From Bimastos eiseni (taxonomy: Eukaryota > Annelida > Clitellata > Crassiclitellata > Lumbricidae), in contig OY365809.1 of assembly GCA_959347315.1 (NCBI GenBank), positions 1,327,212-1,391,211 on the forward strand: 64,000 nucleotides of DNA, in the 5' to 3' direction. Numbering within the stretch: the first letter of the stretch is position 1; each line of letters opens with the position of its first letter. This document shows positions 46,845 through 58,240 of the stretch, piece by piece. The translations under genes and the position numbers were made by a program. Below the pieces are notes generated by a model. It made no database searches, was not told where the DNA came from, and saw only the letters and a list, made by a program, of their open reading frames with translations.

Positions 46845-49547
46845 TCGTTCGTTATCCATCTGTGGATCTGTCAGTCCATCTGTGTTTTAGTCCGTTCGTC
46901 CGTCATTCTTTCTCTCGTTACTTTCGCTGGTAATGAGATCGATAAGAGACCGTTTAAGATGGGAAAGGCGTCTTTTCATTCCTATGAATTCCTTCCGTTG
47001 ACACCGTTCGATTCAGCCGTGACGGCTCTAGACTCTTCCAACTGAGGAGGGGGTCGTGTAGGGACACGAACACTAGAACCGTCTCGTTTCTTCAAAACCG
47101 AAAGTCGACTATGCTTTCGAGGGACTAGCGACTCGCTTGGTTGGTGGGACACCGGTCCCCCGCACCCTGTAGAACCGCCACTGTTCGGCTGTCGTACTGC
47201 ACAGAGAATAATTTTTAATTTCAATGAGAATACTCTCCTCTGCTCTGAAAACTCTTGCACAACGTGTCAGTTATCTATGTCGTTAAGTTTTATTTATGTC
47301 TATCTGTTTAACGCCTGCCTTGGGTAGGGAGGGCGATTGATGATTGTGAGGGAGGGAAGGGGAAGGGGTGATAGACGAGTGGTAACATCACCCGCGTGAT
47401 GCGGGATCGACACCCTGTACCCTCACTAAGGGCAGTTCAGCCTTTCATTCACCAGGTGGCGTTGTTAGAATGAGCAGCACGACGTAATGAGTTTTCGTGT
47501 AAAATTTGCGATCATTCCTTCATACTAAATTAAATTTGCCATTAAGGTAGAAATTGAAATCATGTTCGTGTATCAGTATTAATAATTGTAATATTAATTA
47601 CAATATTATTAATAATAATGTTAGTTTCATTTCAAACTGACATACCTCATTGTGATTACAAGTACAGTATGAACGAATGTTTACAAGTTATTACAGAAGT
47701 CAAATTTAACGGTCGGTAGCCGTGCAAGACGTCCATTACGTAATACATCTAATTTAACCATTGCCGCCGCCTAGCGAAACAAGGACTAGTTAGTCTTACG
47801 GGGAATACGGGTTTCAAACTCGGTTCCTCAGGTCTGCGCCCCAGTGTCGCCTCCTGTACTCTATGGTCCCTTTAAGGTGTGTACATGGATGTATTTGCTA
47901 TGGGCTCTTGTTTACCTATCGTTTGCTTGTGTTTAATCATTTACTTGCTATTAAGACAGAGGCAAGCTAATACACGAGAGGCCTTAACGTTCTCCATCGT
48001 GGCTCAGCTGAATACCCGATTTGATGATCGCAGACGATGAGGAGGGATGCTAGGAGTTAGTAGAGTGTGAGCACCTCTGAGTAGATTTCTTGAAGAGGCA
48101 TTACATTATCAAGAATGATTGATTGATTGATTGTATGATGTTGCATTAACTGTTGTGTTGTTTGTAGTGTGGTCAGATGGTTGGCGATTTGTTCTACGAC
48201 CTTCGAGATGGACATGCACTACTCAGCCTCCTCGAGGTTCTATCTCAGGAGCCACTGGTACGAATAAAACATCTTACATTCTAAGACTTATTGTGCTGAA
48301 TTGCTTCGGGTTAAGCTGTTGATGGTGGACTGGTGGTGGTGGTGATAATGATGATGATGATCATGACGACAACTATTATCATCACGACGACGACGACGAT
48401 GATGACAATGATGCTAATCTGATAATGATGCTAATGATGATATTGGTGATGACGATAATAATCATGATTATAGTGATGATTATAGTGATGATGACAGTGA
48501 TGACGATGATAAATATGAGGATAATAATGATGATAATAATGGTGATGACAATAATAATGATAAGAGGCTAGTGATGATGATGATTGTGATGATGGTGATT
48601 ATCGTAATGAGGATAATAATGATGGTGTTGATGATGACAATAGTGGTGATGATGACGTAATGATGAAAACAAGGTCAGCGATGATAATGATGATAATTAT
48701 GTGTTGGCAGCCACACGAGAGAGGCAAGATGCGATTTCACGCTCTGCAGAATGTCCAGACTGCTCTCGACTTCCTCAGGCGTAAAGAGGTCAGTTAAGTG
48801 NNNNNNNNNNNNNNNNNNNNNNNNNNNNNNNNNNNNNNNNNNNNNNNNNNNNNNNNNNNNNNNNNNNNNNNNNNNNNNNNNNNNNNNNNNNNNNNNNNNN
48901 NNNNNNNNNNNNNNNNNNNNNNNNNNNNNNNNNNNNNNNNNNNNNNNNNNNNNNNNNNNNNNNNNNNNNNNNNNNNNNNNNNNNNNNNNNNNNNNNNNNN
49001 AATGAAAAGAGGAGAAGGAGGAAGAAAAATGGAGGAGGAGGAGTAGAAAGAAGAGGAGAAAGAGGAGGATGAGGGGAGGAAGAAGTGGGGGAGGAGGAAG
49101 GTGAGAAGGAGGAAGAGGGAAAGGAGGAAGAATAATAGGGGAGAAAGAGGAGTTAGAGGAATAAGAAGAAGAGGAGAAGAAGAGGGAGAAAACGAAGAAG
49201 CAAGGGGACTGTAGAAGGGTGAAGAGGAAGAATAAGGAGGAATAGAAAGAAGGGAAGGACGAAAGAGGTGATTGGTAGAGGAGAAAGATGAGAAGGAGTA
49301 GGGCAAAGAAAGGGGAAAAGATTAAGGAGGAGGATTAGGAGAGAAGAAGATCCGCACCTTGAGTTGTCCCTGAGAAGGAACTGTGGCTGTGTATTCGTCT
49401 CTCCCTTCGATATATTTGACATCTATTGCATTTGTTGTCATCTGTTAATATAAGATTCGATTGGTGAACATTCGTGCGGATGAGATTGTCGATGGAAATC
49501 CAAAGCTCACTCTCGGTCTCATCTGGACCATCATTCTCCACTTCCAG
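36936..49547 (+). CDS. MACF1: spectraplakin, N-terminal part with CH1 (gene continues beyond the window)
   Basis: Joined coding exons 36936-37056, 43133-43194, 48168-48257, 48711-48788 and 49455-49547 give 148 residues in frame. Residues 30-61 read [20 protein letters not shown] and onward to [13 protein letters not shown], the hallmark entry to the actin-binding domain of MACF1, dystonin, plectin and shot. They continue through [40 protein letters not shown] and [19 protein letters not shown], a complete CH1. CH1 works with CH2 (not in the window) to bind F-actin; full-length spectraplakins link actin to microtubules through plakin, spectrin-repeat and GAS2 regions. Internal exon lengths of 62, 90, 78 and 93 nt agree with the conserved vertebrate pattern as I recall it. 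Non-vertebrates usually have one such gene, so the symbol marks the family, not strict MACF1 orthology. Confidence 0.92.
37057..40686. other. intron following exon 1a
   Basis: Repeats dominate: CAGA units (about 38300-38335), an extended S4 copy (38700-38905 and 39205-39260), AATG units (39096-39144), CTGT/TCTG arrays (39600-39700, 39930-40030, 40250-40330) and a CA/CG run (40438-40500). Nothing coding was seen. Confidence 0.7.
40687..40986 (+). promoter_or_regulatory. GC-rich promoter and 5' UTR of alternative first exon 1b
   Basis: A block rich in CpG (cgagagccgaccgaccgacc, tatccgcgtacgcccc) in an otherwise AT-rich intron, leading straight into the ATG at 40987. No TATA box was seen. The transcription start is not determinable. 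Confidence 0.45.
40987..41047 (+). CDS. MACF1: spectraplakin alternative first coding exon 1b
   Basis: The ATG, in good context (gagagATGGCC), encodes 20 residues, [20 protein letters not shown], plus one base. The exon ends at a GC donor with otherwise ideal consensus (ACAG|gcaagt). Phase 1 fits the 62-nt exon at 43133: the split codon again becomes GAT (Asp), giving ...[15 protein letters not shown] short N-terminus without the LDPAER motif, joined at the same residue, matches the alternative short isoforms of dystonin and plectin. There is no transcript evidence here, so use of the exon is an inference from phase, context and position. Confidence 0.7.
41325..41545 (+). mobile_element. LINE 3' end
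   Basis: The + strand frame includes [20 protein letters not shown], a diverged 'LWNxLP' tail of ORF2. The element ends in 'gcggcgctatataaatgctt'. Confidence 0.6.
41860..42490 (+). mobile_element. LINE reverse transcriptase C-terminal remnant
   Basis: Across frames: [35 protein letters not shown] and [10 protein letters not shown], as in CR1/L2-type ORF2 proteins. Frames are broken by indels. It ends in 'gggcgctatataaatgttca'. Confidence 0.75.
43133..43194 (+). CDS. MACF1: spectraplakin CH1 exon (62 nt)
   Basis: Acceptor ctaattgtag, donor gtaggt. Encodes the second and third bases of the Asp codon, then [20 protein letters not shown], the first helix of CH1 and an actin-contacting segment. 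Both alternative first exons join here in phase 1. Confidence 0.95.
43262..43345 (-). repeat. SINE family S1
   Basis: 'aacgaagatcattagcgtcg', then 'cttgggactggcactgtagg'. Starts 67 bp after the 62-nt exon. Confidence 0.65.
44725..44934 (+). repeat. GAT/GAC trinucleotide array
   Basis: About 70 GAY-type units. Open in several frames (poly-Asp, poly-Met/Thr, poly-Ser); not a gene. Confidence 0.95.
45990..46230 (-). mobile_element. SINE family S2
   Basis: Order: 'accgcggtatgattacaagt', 'catgcagggcgcccattacg', 'cgccgcctagtgaaagaagg', 'acgggg'. Confidence 0.65.
47340..47560 (+). mobile_element. SINE related to S2, sense copy
   Basis: A tRNA-like head with an A-box-like 'tagacgagtggtaac' and a B-box-like 'gggatcgacaccc', then 'tttcattcaccaggtggcgt' and 'gatcattccttcatac' in the S2 order. 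Confidence 0.55.
47630..47870 (-). mobile_element. SINE family S2
   Basis: One of the best inverted copies: 'attacaagtacagtatgaac', 'gtgcaagacgtccattacgt', 'gccgccgcctagcgaaacaa', 'cgggtttcaaactcgg' (inverted B box). Confidence 0.7.
48168..48257 (+). CDS. MACF1: spectraplakin CH1 exon (90 nt)
   Basis: Acceptor gttgtttgtag, donor gtacga, phase 0 on both sides. Encodes [20 protein letters not shown] followed by [10 protein letters not shown]; the DLRDGxxLLxLLEVLS core is diagnostic of CH1 in this family. Confidence 0.95.
48325..48705 (+). repeat. GAT-rich imperfect trinucleotide repeat
   Basis: Fills most of the 453-nt intron between the 90-nt and 78-nt exons. Confidence 0.9.
48711..48788 (+). 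CDS. MACF1: spectraplakin CH1 exon (78 nt)
   Basis: Acceptor gtgttggcag, donor gtcagt, phase 0. Encodes 26 residues, [20 protein letters not shown] then FLRRKE, aligning with the P(R)E(K)GRMRFHxLQNVQIALDxL helix region of spectraplakins. Confidence 0.95.
48801..49000. other. assembly gap (200 N)
   Basis: A run of exactly 200 N, probably a fixed-size placeholder. It starts 12 bases after the exon end, so no exon is interrupted, but the true intron length is unknown. Confidence 0.97.
49001..49370 (+). repeat. polypurine (GA-rich) tract
   Basis: About 350 bases almost entirely A and G, with units such as gaggaggagg and aagaagagg. Borders the gap. Confidence 0.92.
49455..49547 (+). CDS. MACF1: last spectraplakin CH1 exon (93 nt)
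   Basis: Acceptor gttaatataag, donor gtaggt, phase 0 on both sides. Encodes [20 protein letters not shown] then [11 protein letters not shown]. It completes CH1; the next constitutive exon should open CH2 with an ISDI-like start, which is not found up to 64000. Confidence 0.95.
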
Positions 49548-51339
49548 GTAGGTTTAGAAACTCAGACTATGTTTGCACAGGTCATTTCGATATGGTGCCA
49601 TGTCAGCCTTACCGTACCCTGCCCTACCCTGCCCTACCCTGTCCTGCCCTGCCCTACCCTAGCATACTGTAACCTACTCTACCCTACTCTATCCTGTGAT
49701 ATCCTATCCTATTTTTTCTAACCTAATCCTTATCTACCCCTACCAATGCCTTACCTATTCCTCCTGCTCCTTGAAATCTTTACATTTGCTAGCTCCTTAA
49801 TTTGGGTTGAGTCACACATAGGATTCTGTGTTTACTGGTGCACTCAAGTTTTTCATTGATTGGCCGAAGCATTCGATTCGGTTGTTCAGCGGCAAATTAA
49901 GCTCTTGGTATAACTCGTCGCAACATCGTAAAGAATTTGGTGATCGCAGGCAATGCGGACGTATCATCGATCTGATTGGTTGTTTCGTGAAGTACCTCTG
50001 CGGCCATCTTGACTCCTCTTCTTCTGCTTCTTTGACTCTCTTGAGCTTTGAGACTTGTTGTGACATGAATGCTTCATTACACAGTATTTATTTCAACGTT
50101 TAAAGGCGAGTATAAGTTGAAGCATATTAACGTACACTTTTGTGCAGTGTATTATTATCATCTACGAGCGTTGAAACGGCTCTTCGCGACGGCCTTGAAC
50201 CAAACTGTTCCTACTGCATACAACCGTGTCGTATGCTCTTCAGTACGCACATGTGTACACTCTATGTGTATGTGTTGGGGAATTGCTTTGATGTATATAG
50301 GCTTCTATGAGTTCAGAAAGGTTTTCGAGTACTACTATACTGCGTCGAAGGCGTCTCTGGAACTTTCTACTGTTGAACATGGTCTCTGACCTCCAGGATT
50401 TTCGTTATATGGGTTTTTACGCATAGCTTTCACTTCTGAGTGACTATCGAGGGAGCTTTGTGTGACTACCGTTACTAACGTTGTTGATGTGGATGTCTGA
50501 AGAGTCGAAATGACGGACACGTCGTTTGTAACTGTGGTAGGCTACTGCAGGAGTCTCAAAATCGGACTTGAGCTTTGAGACTGGAATATTTCCTAGAAAG
50601 AGTTTGGCCTTCACAAAGTTCAACACCTCAATTTGAGATTCGCTTTAAAACTCGTTGTTTCCTATTTGAATAACTGAAGTTGCTTAATTACTGGTGAGTA
50701 TTTTGAGTATGTTTATATATGCAGGGTTTCAATTTAAATTGTTTTTCTGGGATGATAAGTAGTGTTCGAAATATGGCTTTCAAATCTTTTTTAGCAAGCT
50801 GCCCGGACTGTTCAATATGTTTTGAGTTTAAAAACAGGACCTTTGCTTGAGTATAGAGTGGCTGCATATTGTTTCAATTTGAAGTATTGTATTCAAGGAA
50901 GTAATTTTTTTAATGCTGAAAGTTAAGCTTCTTGGCTTACTGAATAACGGTTGGGATGCAGTGACAGCAATGGGCGAACAGGAAGTGTTTGTGTAACTCT
51001 GTAGAACAGGGCAGGGCAATGCTGATGAGGAAAAGGCAAGTCTTGGTAAGGAAGTAAAAGAATGGGAAAGCAAAGGCAAGGGAACGAGGAGCAAGGAAGG
51101 AAGGATAAATGGAAGGCTAGGGAAAGAAGGGCAAGGATAGACATATTGAAGGAAAGGAAGGGCAAGGATATGAGAATCAAAGGCAAGAAACACAACAAGG
51201 CTTGGAGATATACCATTGGATAAAAAAGCAAGTCAAAACATGGGTCAGTCAATATTGGAAAAAGCAAGACAGAATCAATGGTACTACCTTATACGATGAT
51301 TTACTACTGTGGCTCTCGAACAGAAATTTCAAATATGGT

Positions 51340-51410
51340 TCTAAGCTGGCTGGGATTTGAATTTCCAACCCTCGGTTGACTGCTTAGCGCACGAATCACT
51401 GCACGCAATC
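51340..51410 (-). repeat. tRNA-like fragment
   Basis: The - strand has 'gattcgtgcgctaagcagtc' and a B-box-like 'aattcaaatccc'. It is likely a SINE head, not a functional tRNA. Confidence 0.35.
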
Positions 51411-51445
51411 GTACATAAATGTGAAACGTGACCAGGGAAGCGGTC

Positions 51446-51526
51446 CAGGAGGGGGTCTTTTCAGGAGGAGGTCTTTTCAGGAGGGGGTCTTTTCAGGAGG
51501 GGGTGTTTTTCAGGAGGGGGTCTTTT
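51446..51526 (+). repeat. 16-bp minisatellite
   Basis: Five units of CAGGAGGGGGTCTTTT; the fourth carries an extra T. Confidence 0.95.
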
Positions 51527-53217
51527 GCCTTAGGGTCTTGTACAGAAATGCTGCAAAGGCAGTGGGACCTCTCTCAACAATAGTTGGCTCTATACTCTAC
51601 AGGTGGCGCCGCTGTTTCCGAACCTCGGGTCTGCATTGTAATCGTATGCTCGAAGGTTTATGGTTCAGGACACGGATTTATTCAAGAGCGTTGCGCAGAA
51701 TCACGAGCACTGTTAGGGCCAAGCGGACGATTTATCTCAAGGAATGATCGACAGCAAGGCGGTATTGATTGTGGTATAGATGGTGAGGGTGGGTGGGGAT
51801 ATAGGTTGTAGGGATAGAGCGATGATGGTTGAGCTTTTGGGGTAGATGTGATGGTTGTGATATCTATCAGAGTTGATGAAGTCTTTGTGGTAGAGCTTGT
51901 GGTGATGATGGCAGAAGCAATGCTAGTGGTAAAAGATGTTTACGGTTGGGTTGGTGATATTAGAGTTGATGTAGTGTTGGGGTAGTGATGTTTGAAGTCG
52001 TGATAGTGGTGGTACATCTGTAATAATGGGATATATGTTGGTGGTAGAGATGGTGGTGATAGAGGTGGTGTCTGTGGTTGCAGGCTTTCTGTGGCTTGTT
52101 TTACCAGATTTTTGTTTTACCAGATTTTTGTTTTACCAGATTTTTATTGCTGGTTTTCCAGTTACTTATAGCTGGTTTTACCGGATGTATATGACTGGTA
52201 AGGATGGTAGCGCTAGGTGGTTGCGGTAGAGGTGGTGGCGGTGGTAGAGGTAGTGGTCGTTGAAAATTCCGTGGTCGTTGTGGTGTTTTGGGGAATACGA
52301 AAGCCGTTGTTCACGTGGTAGTGTTGTTATTTGTCGGCAGTTCCCATGAGAAGGCGGTGCTTTCATTGGGTTTCACATTCATACGACTAAACGGTCGACG
52401 TTACATCTCTATCGAACAAAAATCTGCGACGCTTTTGTGCACTACATACGCGTCGTTGCCTTCAAAATAGCGCAGTCATGGTCCCTTGCTACGTTTAAAC
52501 AACCCTTTATTCTTGCCTGCCTGGTCATGTTTGTGAGTTTGTCCCTGTGTCTTTTTCACTGTGCCTCCCAGACCCAATGTTCTTCCAAGAGTGCTTCCCT
52601 ATATACCTCTGGACGACATGGTCGAGACGTGTGTTGTGTTTAGAGTTGTGTTTGGTGTATACATCACAGCAGCACAGTTTCGGTTGAGTGAATGTGGCAG
52701 TGAACAGCTGCAAAGAGGTACGCTGTCAAATGCTTGCTTGAAATCAAAGCAGCTTAAGAGCTACACTGTCAAACGCCTGCTCGATATCAACTAAACTCCG
52801 CGCGAAGTATACACAAGCTCGTGGGTGACCGTTGTGAAACGCATCGATTGGCATTTAAGCCATCCGAGATGCGTAAATACACATTAACGTCGTGGTATCT
52901 ATGCTTGAAATTGTATGTTATCCACGGCTTCGTAATCCGACCCTAAATCTCAAACAGAGGAAGAACGCAAAACAAATAAATGGAAATACCTCGCTGCAAT
53001 TTGGATTGTTGCATTAATCGAAACAAATGCTTCGTTTAAGCAACCGTATCACCACTCGATCTGCCAACTGTGAGCAAGCGTTTACTCTTCAGCGCTCGTG
53101 AGTAAGCTGGTGCCCTGCGCATAACTCTCAAGCGGCGCTGTAGAAACGTTGAGTTCACGATATGGTTCAAAGTTTTGATAAGATCGGTGAGATCACTAAG
53201 CGTTGGAGGTAGATACG

Positions 53218-53451
53218 ATGACGGTAGTCTACCCTCCTGCCTGGACTGGGTACCGGTGCCCCGTGAACGTCGATGGGGTAGACTGCGAGGAGCTTGAGTA
53301 TCACTTCCTGTCGAGGCCCCGGAAGCTGACTGTTTATCGGCGACTGCGGCAAGAGGATGATCGGAGGGAGGTTCTTCTCGGAAGAGCAGTCATTAGGCGC
53401 AAGAGAGCGGGAATAAGTGGCTGCCCGTCAGCTCGAAATCTCCACATGCAT
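53218..53451 (+). CDS. candidate extra exon or alternative first exon between CH1 and CH2 (unconfirmed)
   Basis: From the ATG at 53218 an open frame of 78 codons (MTVVYPPAWTGYRCPVNVDG...) runs exactly to an ideal donor (CAT|gtaagt) in phase 0, the phase needed to join a CH2 exon. Codons in the first half favour G/C at the third position, unlike the AT-rich surroundings. The product is basic (RPRKLTVYRRLR, RRKRAG) with three Cys and has no domain that I recognise. It is flanked by repeats: S4 on the left and an S1-like piece starting at the donor. The upstream sequence has only a poor acceptor, so if real it is more likely a first exon. Chance or a transposon-derived frame remains possible. 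Confidence 0.35.
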
Positions 53452-54080
53452 GTAAGTGCCCTCCTCTTTTATCCTGGATTGGGATTGGCGCTATCTGTAG
53501 AGGGGTTTGTTCCTGTTTTAGTCGCTAATTACTGGCTTGGTTTATGATGGTGCGTGTAATTACACAGGTGATCAGTTCGGTTCAGTTTATTGATTTATTG
53601 ATATTGATTGAAAATGAAAGTAAAACATCCTGACTATTACATTGCAAGCATGAATTTTAAATGAATAATGATTATGTGCAAACTAGTAAATATAGGAACG
53701 ATGGCCTTCTCCTTTATCCTGCCTTGGGTCCTGCACTACTTGTTGTGCTGTTTGTTCTAAGTTTGGTGGTTAGTGGTTGGTTAACGATTCTTTGTAATTA
53801 CACAGGTGATTAGCGTCACCCGAGGAGGAAGTATCCATACTTGGACCTGGCGCTGTCTGTATTCGAGTAGTTGTTGAGTGTGGACTTTTGATGGGCCTAC
53901 AGATGCAGTGTGTTAATTGATACAGTGTACTTCACTGGTGTTCGATAGAGAGGCTCTATAGTATTTAATAAGCAAAAGGAGATACCTACATTGTAGGCTA
54001 CGCTGTCTACAGTGGCTCAGCTTCGATTTGGCTTTGGTGTTAAATGGGCGTTTAATAAAGTCCGTTGTAATATTGTGCCA

Positions 54081-54137
54081 GGGTTAGAGTTGGGGTTAGA
54101 GTTGGGGTTAGAGTTGGGGTTAGAGTTGGGGTTAAAG
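54081..54137 (+). repeat. 12-bp tandem repeat GGGTTAGAGTTG
   Basis: Four units and a partial one. Confidence 0.92.
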
Positions 54138-57100
54138 TGGTCCTGTATGTTTGAACGAGTGGCATGGTTGAATTGCTTCTGCTCGTCATAATAAATCAAG
54201 CACAGCTAGATGTCGACTCTAACTGTTGAGAGTATAGTGTCGATTCGATTTGATGTGCATCGTTTATGACTCGTGAGGTGGTAGCTTTACCAGGGTACGT
54301 GAACATCAGTTTAGGACAGGTCGCGCTTCGTCGATTTCTCGTGTTTATTACTAGATGGCACGTCAGTTGAACAAAGTGTCAGTGTGTTTTTTTACCTCTG
54401 TGTTTATGCTTATATGTATGTGTGTTTGTGTGTGTGTTTGTATGTGTGGTATGATATCTTAACTTAGCATCTTGCTGCATTTTTAGAGTCATATTTGGAA
54501 GTAATCTTGTTGCAGCCACTTTGTAATTACTTATTTTCTTTCCGTTACTGTGACGGCAATTGAACCCGTGACTGCGTTACGCTGAGGTCGTGCCAATATC
54601 ATGTGTTGTGTGGAAAATAGCCATCCCAAAGCTGTTCATTGTCAATAGCTACAGAATTATTGGCCAACATGGGAAGCCTAATCCTTTAGATATGGGTCAT
54701 AATTTTGCTCAAATGGTGTGGCGAATGTCGTCTTCCGAACTAATTAACATTTTCTTTTTGTCTCTTAATAATTATCTCTCAGACTGTGACCGCTCTTTGA
54801 CTCCGGGACCTAATTCTGACTTCTTAGCTCGTTTGGCTCTCACATCGGATACACCTAATAATACCTTTCTGACCTCACTACTTTTATGTTTATGTTTTTT
54901 GCCTATGTGTTTGTGTACTTGTATGTGTGTGTGTGTGTTTGTGTGGTTTCTGTGTCTTTGTATGCACAAGGAAGGAAGGAAAGGGAGGAGAATGGAGGAA
55001 AGTAGGGAAGTAGGGAGGTTAACCCTTGTATAGTTCCGATCCTGTTAGCTGGTCAATAAACTCTTTCTTTTAGCGCATCACTGTAGAAGTGTACGATCCT
55101 AAAGTATAGGAGCAGAGCACAACGTTCGGGATTTGAGACCAGATGCAGGACAGCTCTAGCAGTCTTTCCAATGTCGTGTTGACCTTGTCCTTGGGCCAAC
55201 TCTGATGGTGACTATTAGCTGAAGGTGGAGGGAGAGAGAGATTCTGAAGGCAGGGAGTAGTTAACTATCTGTCTGTTTAGCGACTCGGGGTCGTATCAAA
55301 CGACGATTAGCACGGCACTCTTTATCCAGGGTCGGTCTGGATCCTGGTATTATCCTAGTCTTCGTTAGGTTTTATTAATGACCGCTGAGTAGGAATCCTT
55401 ATTCGTAGACACGTTTCCGTGACTGGGGTCGTTTTGGTCGTGCGCAGAAGAGCATTGGGATTATGGATGGCGGCGGACAGTCGCCGTGTTCGTCTCATCT
55501 GGGTGTGACCTTTGTGGACAAACAGGGTCTCTGGACCGTGAAGGTCGCACGGTGCTATCGTCTTTGGCTGAGGGAGCGGTCGTTGTATGTATATGGAGCA
55601 TTTTTATGGCGCCTTGTAAGAACCTCATGAAGGCGATGTATATGGTAGGGCCAGGCGATTTTTAGAGGGCCCGACCTGGCCCGCAATGAACTTAAATACG
55701 ACATTCGAACAACCGTTAGTTATGCAGCATCTCATAGTTTAAGTTCAGACGCACAGGGCGCATGGGACGGACGTTAATACCGATGTAGCTAACCGAGTTG
55801 GCACGTAGTGGTCTTTTAAATATAGTAGTTATTGACACTTTACTAAGTTTACTATAATCTGTTTAAACAGTTGAAACATCTGAGTATTACCTTGGATAAT
55901 ATGGAAGGGATATGAAGCCGATGAAAACTGGATCATTGACCTAGATTATGTTTGTAACTTCATCCGGGACTTTTGCAGGATTAATCGGCGGGGTTTTTTT
56001 TTACGAAGTAAAACGACTTAGTATGTTGGACTTGCAATATAAATAAAATGTGTTCTAAGGAAGATTTTTTTGACTGGAGCAGCTTTGATTTAGATGAGCT
56101 TTTCGGCGATTATACGTTCGAAGTTATCCTGCCGGGTACCCGGATGTCACTTCACTGATTACAAAGTCGACCGCAGGCACAGACATCGCCCGCAATGTAT
56201 AAGAAAAGGCCATCACTGATTGGTTGCCACGTTGCGGGTTCACTTCCATTTCATATTGGTCCCAGATAGTACCGTACTTGTCGTATTTTGCTCCAGAACA
56301 AGTTAAATTCGTTCGGTCTACATGTAAGATACCCGTGACAATATTCTGGCTAGGAGCCGAGATTTAGACTACATCCGGGTGCAGCTAACAAAGCTGGCGT
56401 GTAGTAGTTAGTTTTCTGAACTGTCAGTTTAAAGGTTATGGATTGAGATTTAACACTCAGCCAGCAGGGCGTTTTATAGTGACTTCTGACCAACGTGGTC
56501 GTAGAATGGCTGATTCACGGACCTATGCCCAAAGATTCTGTGTAAGCATGTACCGATGGGGTATGAAGATGAGGGGTGAGGGAGGACAGTGACCAGTCAA
56601 CCTGGTATGACGACTCTAACAATGATTGATGTCGCTTACAATGATCTTTTACATGCCATCGTTTGTTATGACGTTGGCGTTGGGTAATGTTGGCTGCTGC
56701 TTTGCTATGAGGGATGCTTTAGTGGCGTTGGCCTGCAAGTTCTTTTATGATCTGTTATTGTCGTGTTGTCAGATGTGTTTATAGGAATGATGCTGTGTTG
56801 TCATTTGTGCTAGTGAAAGTGATGTTATGTTGCCTGATTTGCAAGTACACATGTGTCATCAGTTGGGCGTCTATCAGATATAAGCCGATGGCCTTTGTTC
56901 CGCTGAGTGAGAAGACTCTCTCTATTCAGGAGAAGCGAAGCCGAACAACCCTCTTTGCGTTGACCTGGTCTGCTTTGTCAGTTCCTTATCAGTCGCTGGG
57001 CGGCAGCACATGCCATGTTGAGTAGACGACGATAAGAGATCTACCGCTCTGTTTAAGTCATAGACTGCTGTATGTTGAGGGCAGTTGTTATCTAGAAGCA

Positions 57101-57879
57101 TTGACCAATTCTCATTTATATCTCTGACCTCTGACCCCACTCTGTATCATAATGAGTCACTCATTCATTCTTTCATTCTGACATGGGCTCGCTAGGTATC
57201 AACAGCTGTGGCCAGCTCAAGCGGCGGCCCAATATGAGGCCCCTATGGGCCACGAGACCATGACTGTAATAGTAATGGTTATTGTGAAATCGTGACTGGT
57301 GTTACTAGAGATGTTGTTGATTTTTACAGATATAATTATTGGACTGGTTTGACCAGATATTTTTGACTGGTTTTCCAGATACTTACGACTGATTTTACCA
57401 AATATCCCTGGGTGGCTTTATCTGATATCCATGACAGGTTTTACCACTTATCTATGGTTAAAGCCCTCTTACGTGAAATCCAAAATGCGCGGTCTGGTTC
57501 AGTCGAGAACCAGGGACGAATAATTATAATATTATGAATTGAGATGCTCTGGCGGTTGCAGATGCTGGTGGATGCGTGGGCCAGCAGCTGGTAATAATAG
57601 AATTCCTTCCTGTTGGCACCGTGTGATGCTTACCTCAACTGATGCTGGCTGCTGAGAATGCAGCCAGCTCATCACACTTAGGCAGGGGAGGAGTCGGTAC
57701 ACGCTGATGTTGGATCGTTTTTCGATGGAATTTCGAACCGGATTTCTTTTTCTCTGAGTGTTGCTAAGCAATGTCGCCATGGTGAGTTGTCGGCGTTGTT
57801 AGGGAGACGGGGTCGAGTTGGGGTAGTTGTCGTGGAAACGGTTGCTAGGTGTTTTCGTCTAAATGGGGTTTTCTGGTGG

Positions 57880-58240
57880 TGATTTGATTGAGTGATTGAG
57901 TGGTGAATCACTGACTTCCTGATTGATTGACTTATTGATTGTCTGATTAATTGATTGGTTGATTTATTGAAGCTCACTGCCTGGATTTATTTATTGACTG
58001 ACTTACTTATTGACTAATTGATTGATTAGTTGATTGACTGAATCACTTGATTGATTGACTGATCAACGCACTGATTGGTTGCTCGTTTGTTTGATTTCAG
58101 ATTAATTGACTCTATTGATTGAATTATTGAGTGATTGAGTGAGTGATTCATTGATTGTTTTTGCCCAACTTACTGATTATGTATTTGATTGATTGATTGA
58201 AGGTTGGCTGATTGATTGATTGATTAGTTGATTGCCTAAA
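57880..58240 (+). repeat. GATT-type tetranucleotide array, imperfect
   Basis: TGATTGAT and TTGACTGA variants over about 350 bases. Confidence 0.9.

Larger units (their letters stand above)
43195..48167. other. intron inside CH1 (5 kb)
   Basis: Filled with repeats: S1 at 43262-43345 (inverted), CAGA arrays (43890-43936, 44105-44330), a GAT/GAC array (44725-44934), S2 copies (45990-46230, 47340-47560, 47630-47870), CTGT arrays (46500-46530, 46738-46850) and a tail at 48060-48133. 45000-45990 and 46900-47330 show nothing recognisable. Confidence 0.7.
49548..53217. other. intron sequence after CH1, first part
   Basis: CCTACCCTGCC-type units (about 49607-49700), a tRNA-like fragment (51340-51410), a 16-bp minisatellite (51446-51526), GT/GGTAGAGGTGG-rich sequence (51780-52260) with TTTACCAGATTTTTG repeats (about 52105-52145), and an S4 copy (53095-53165). 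No CH2-like exon was seen. Confidence 0.65.
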
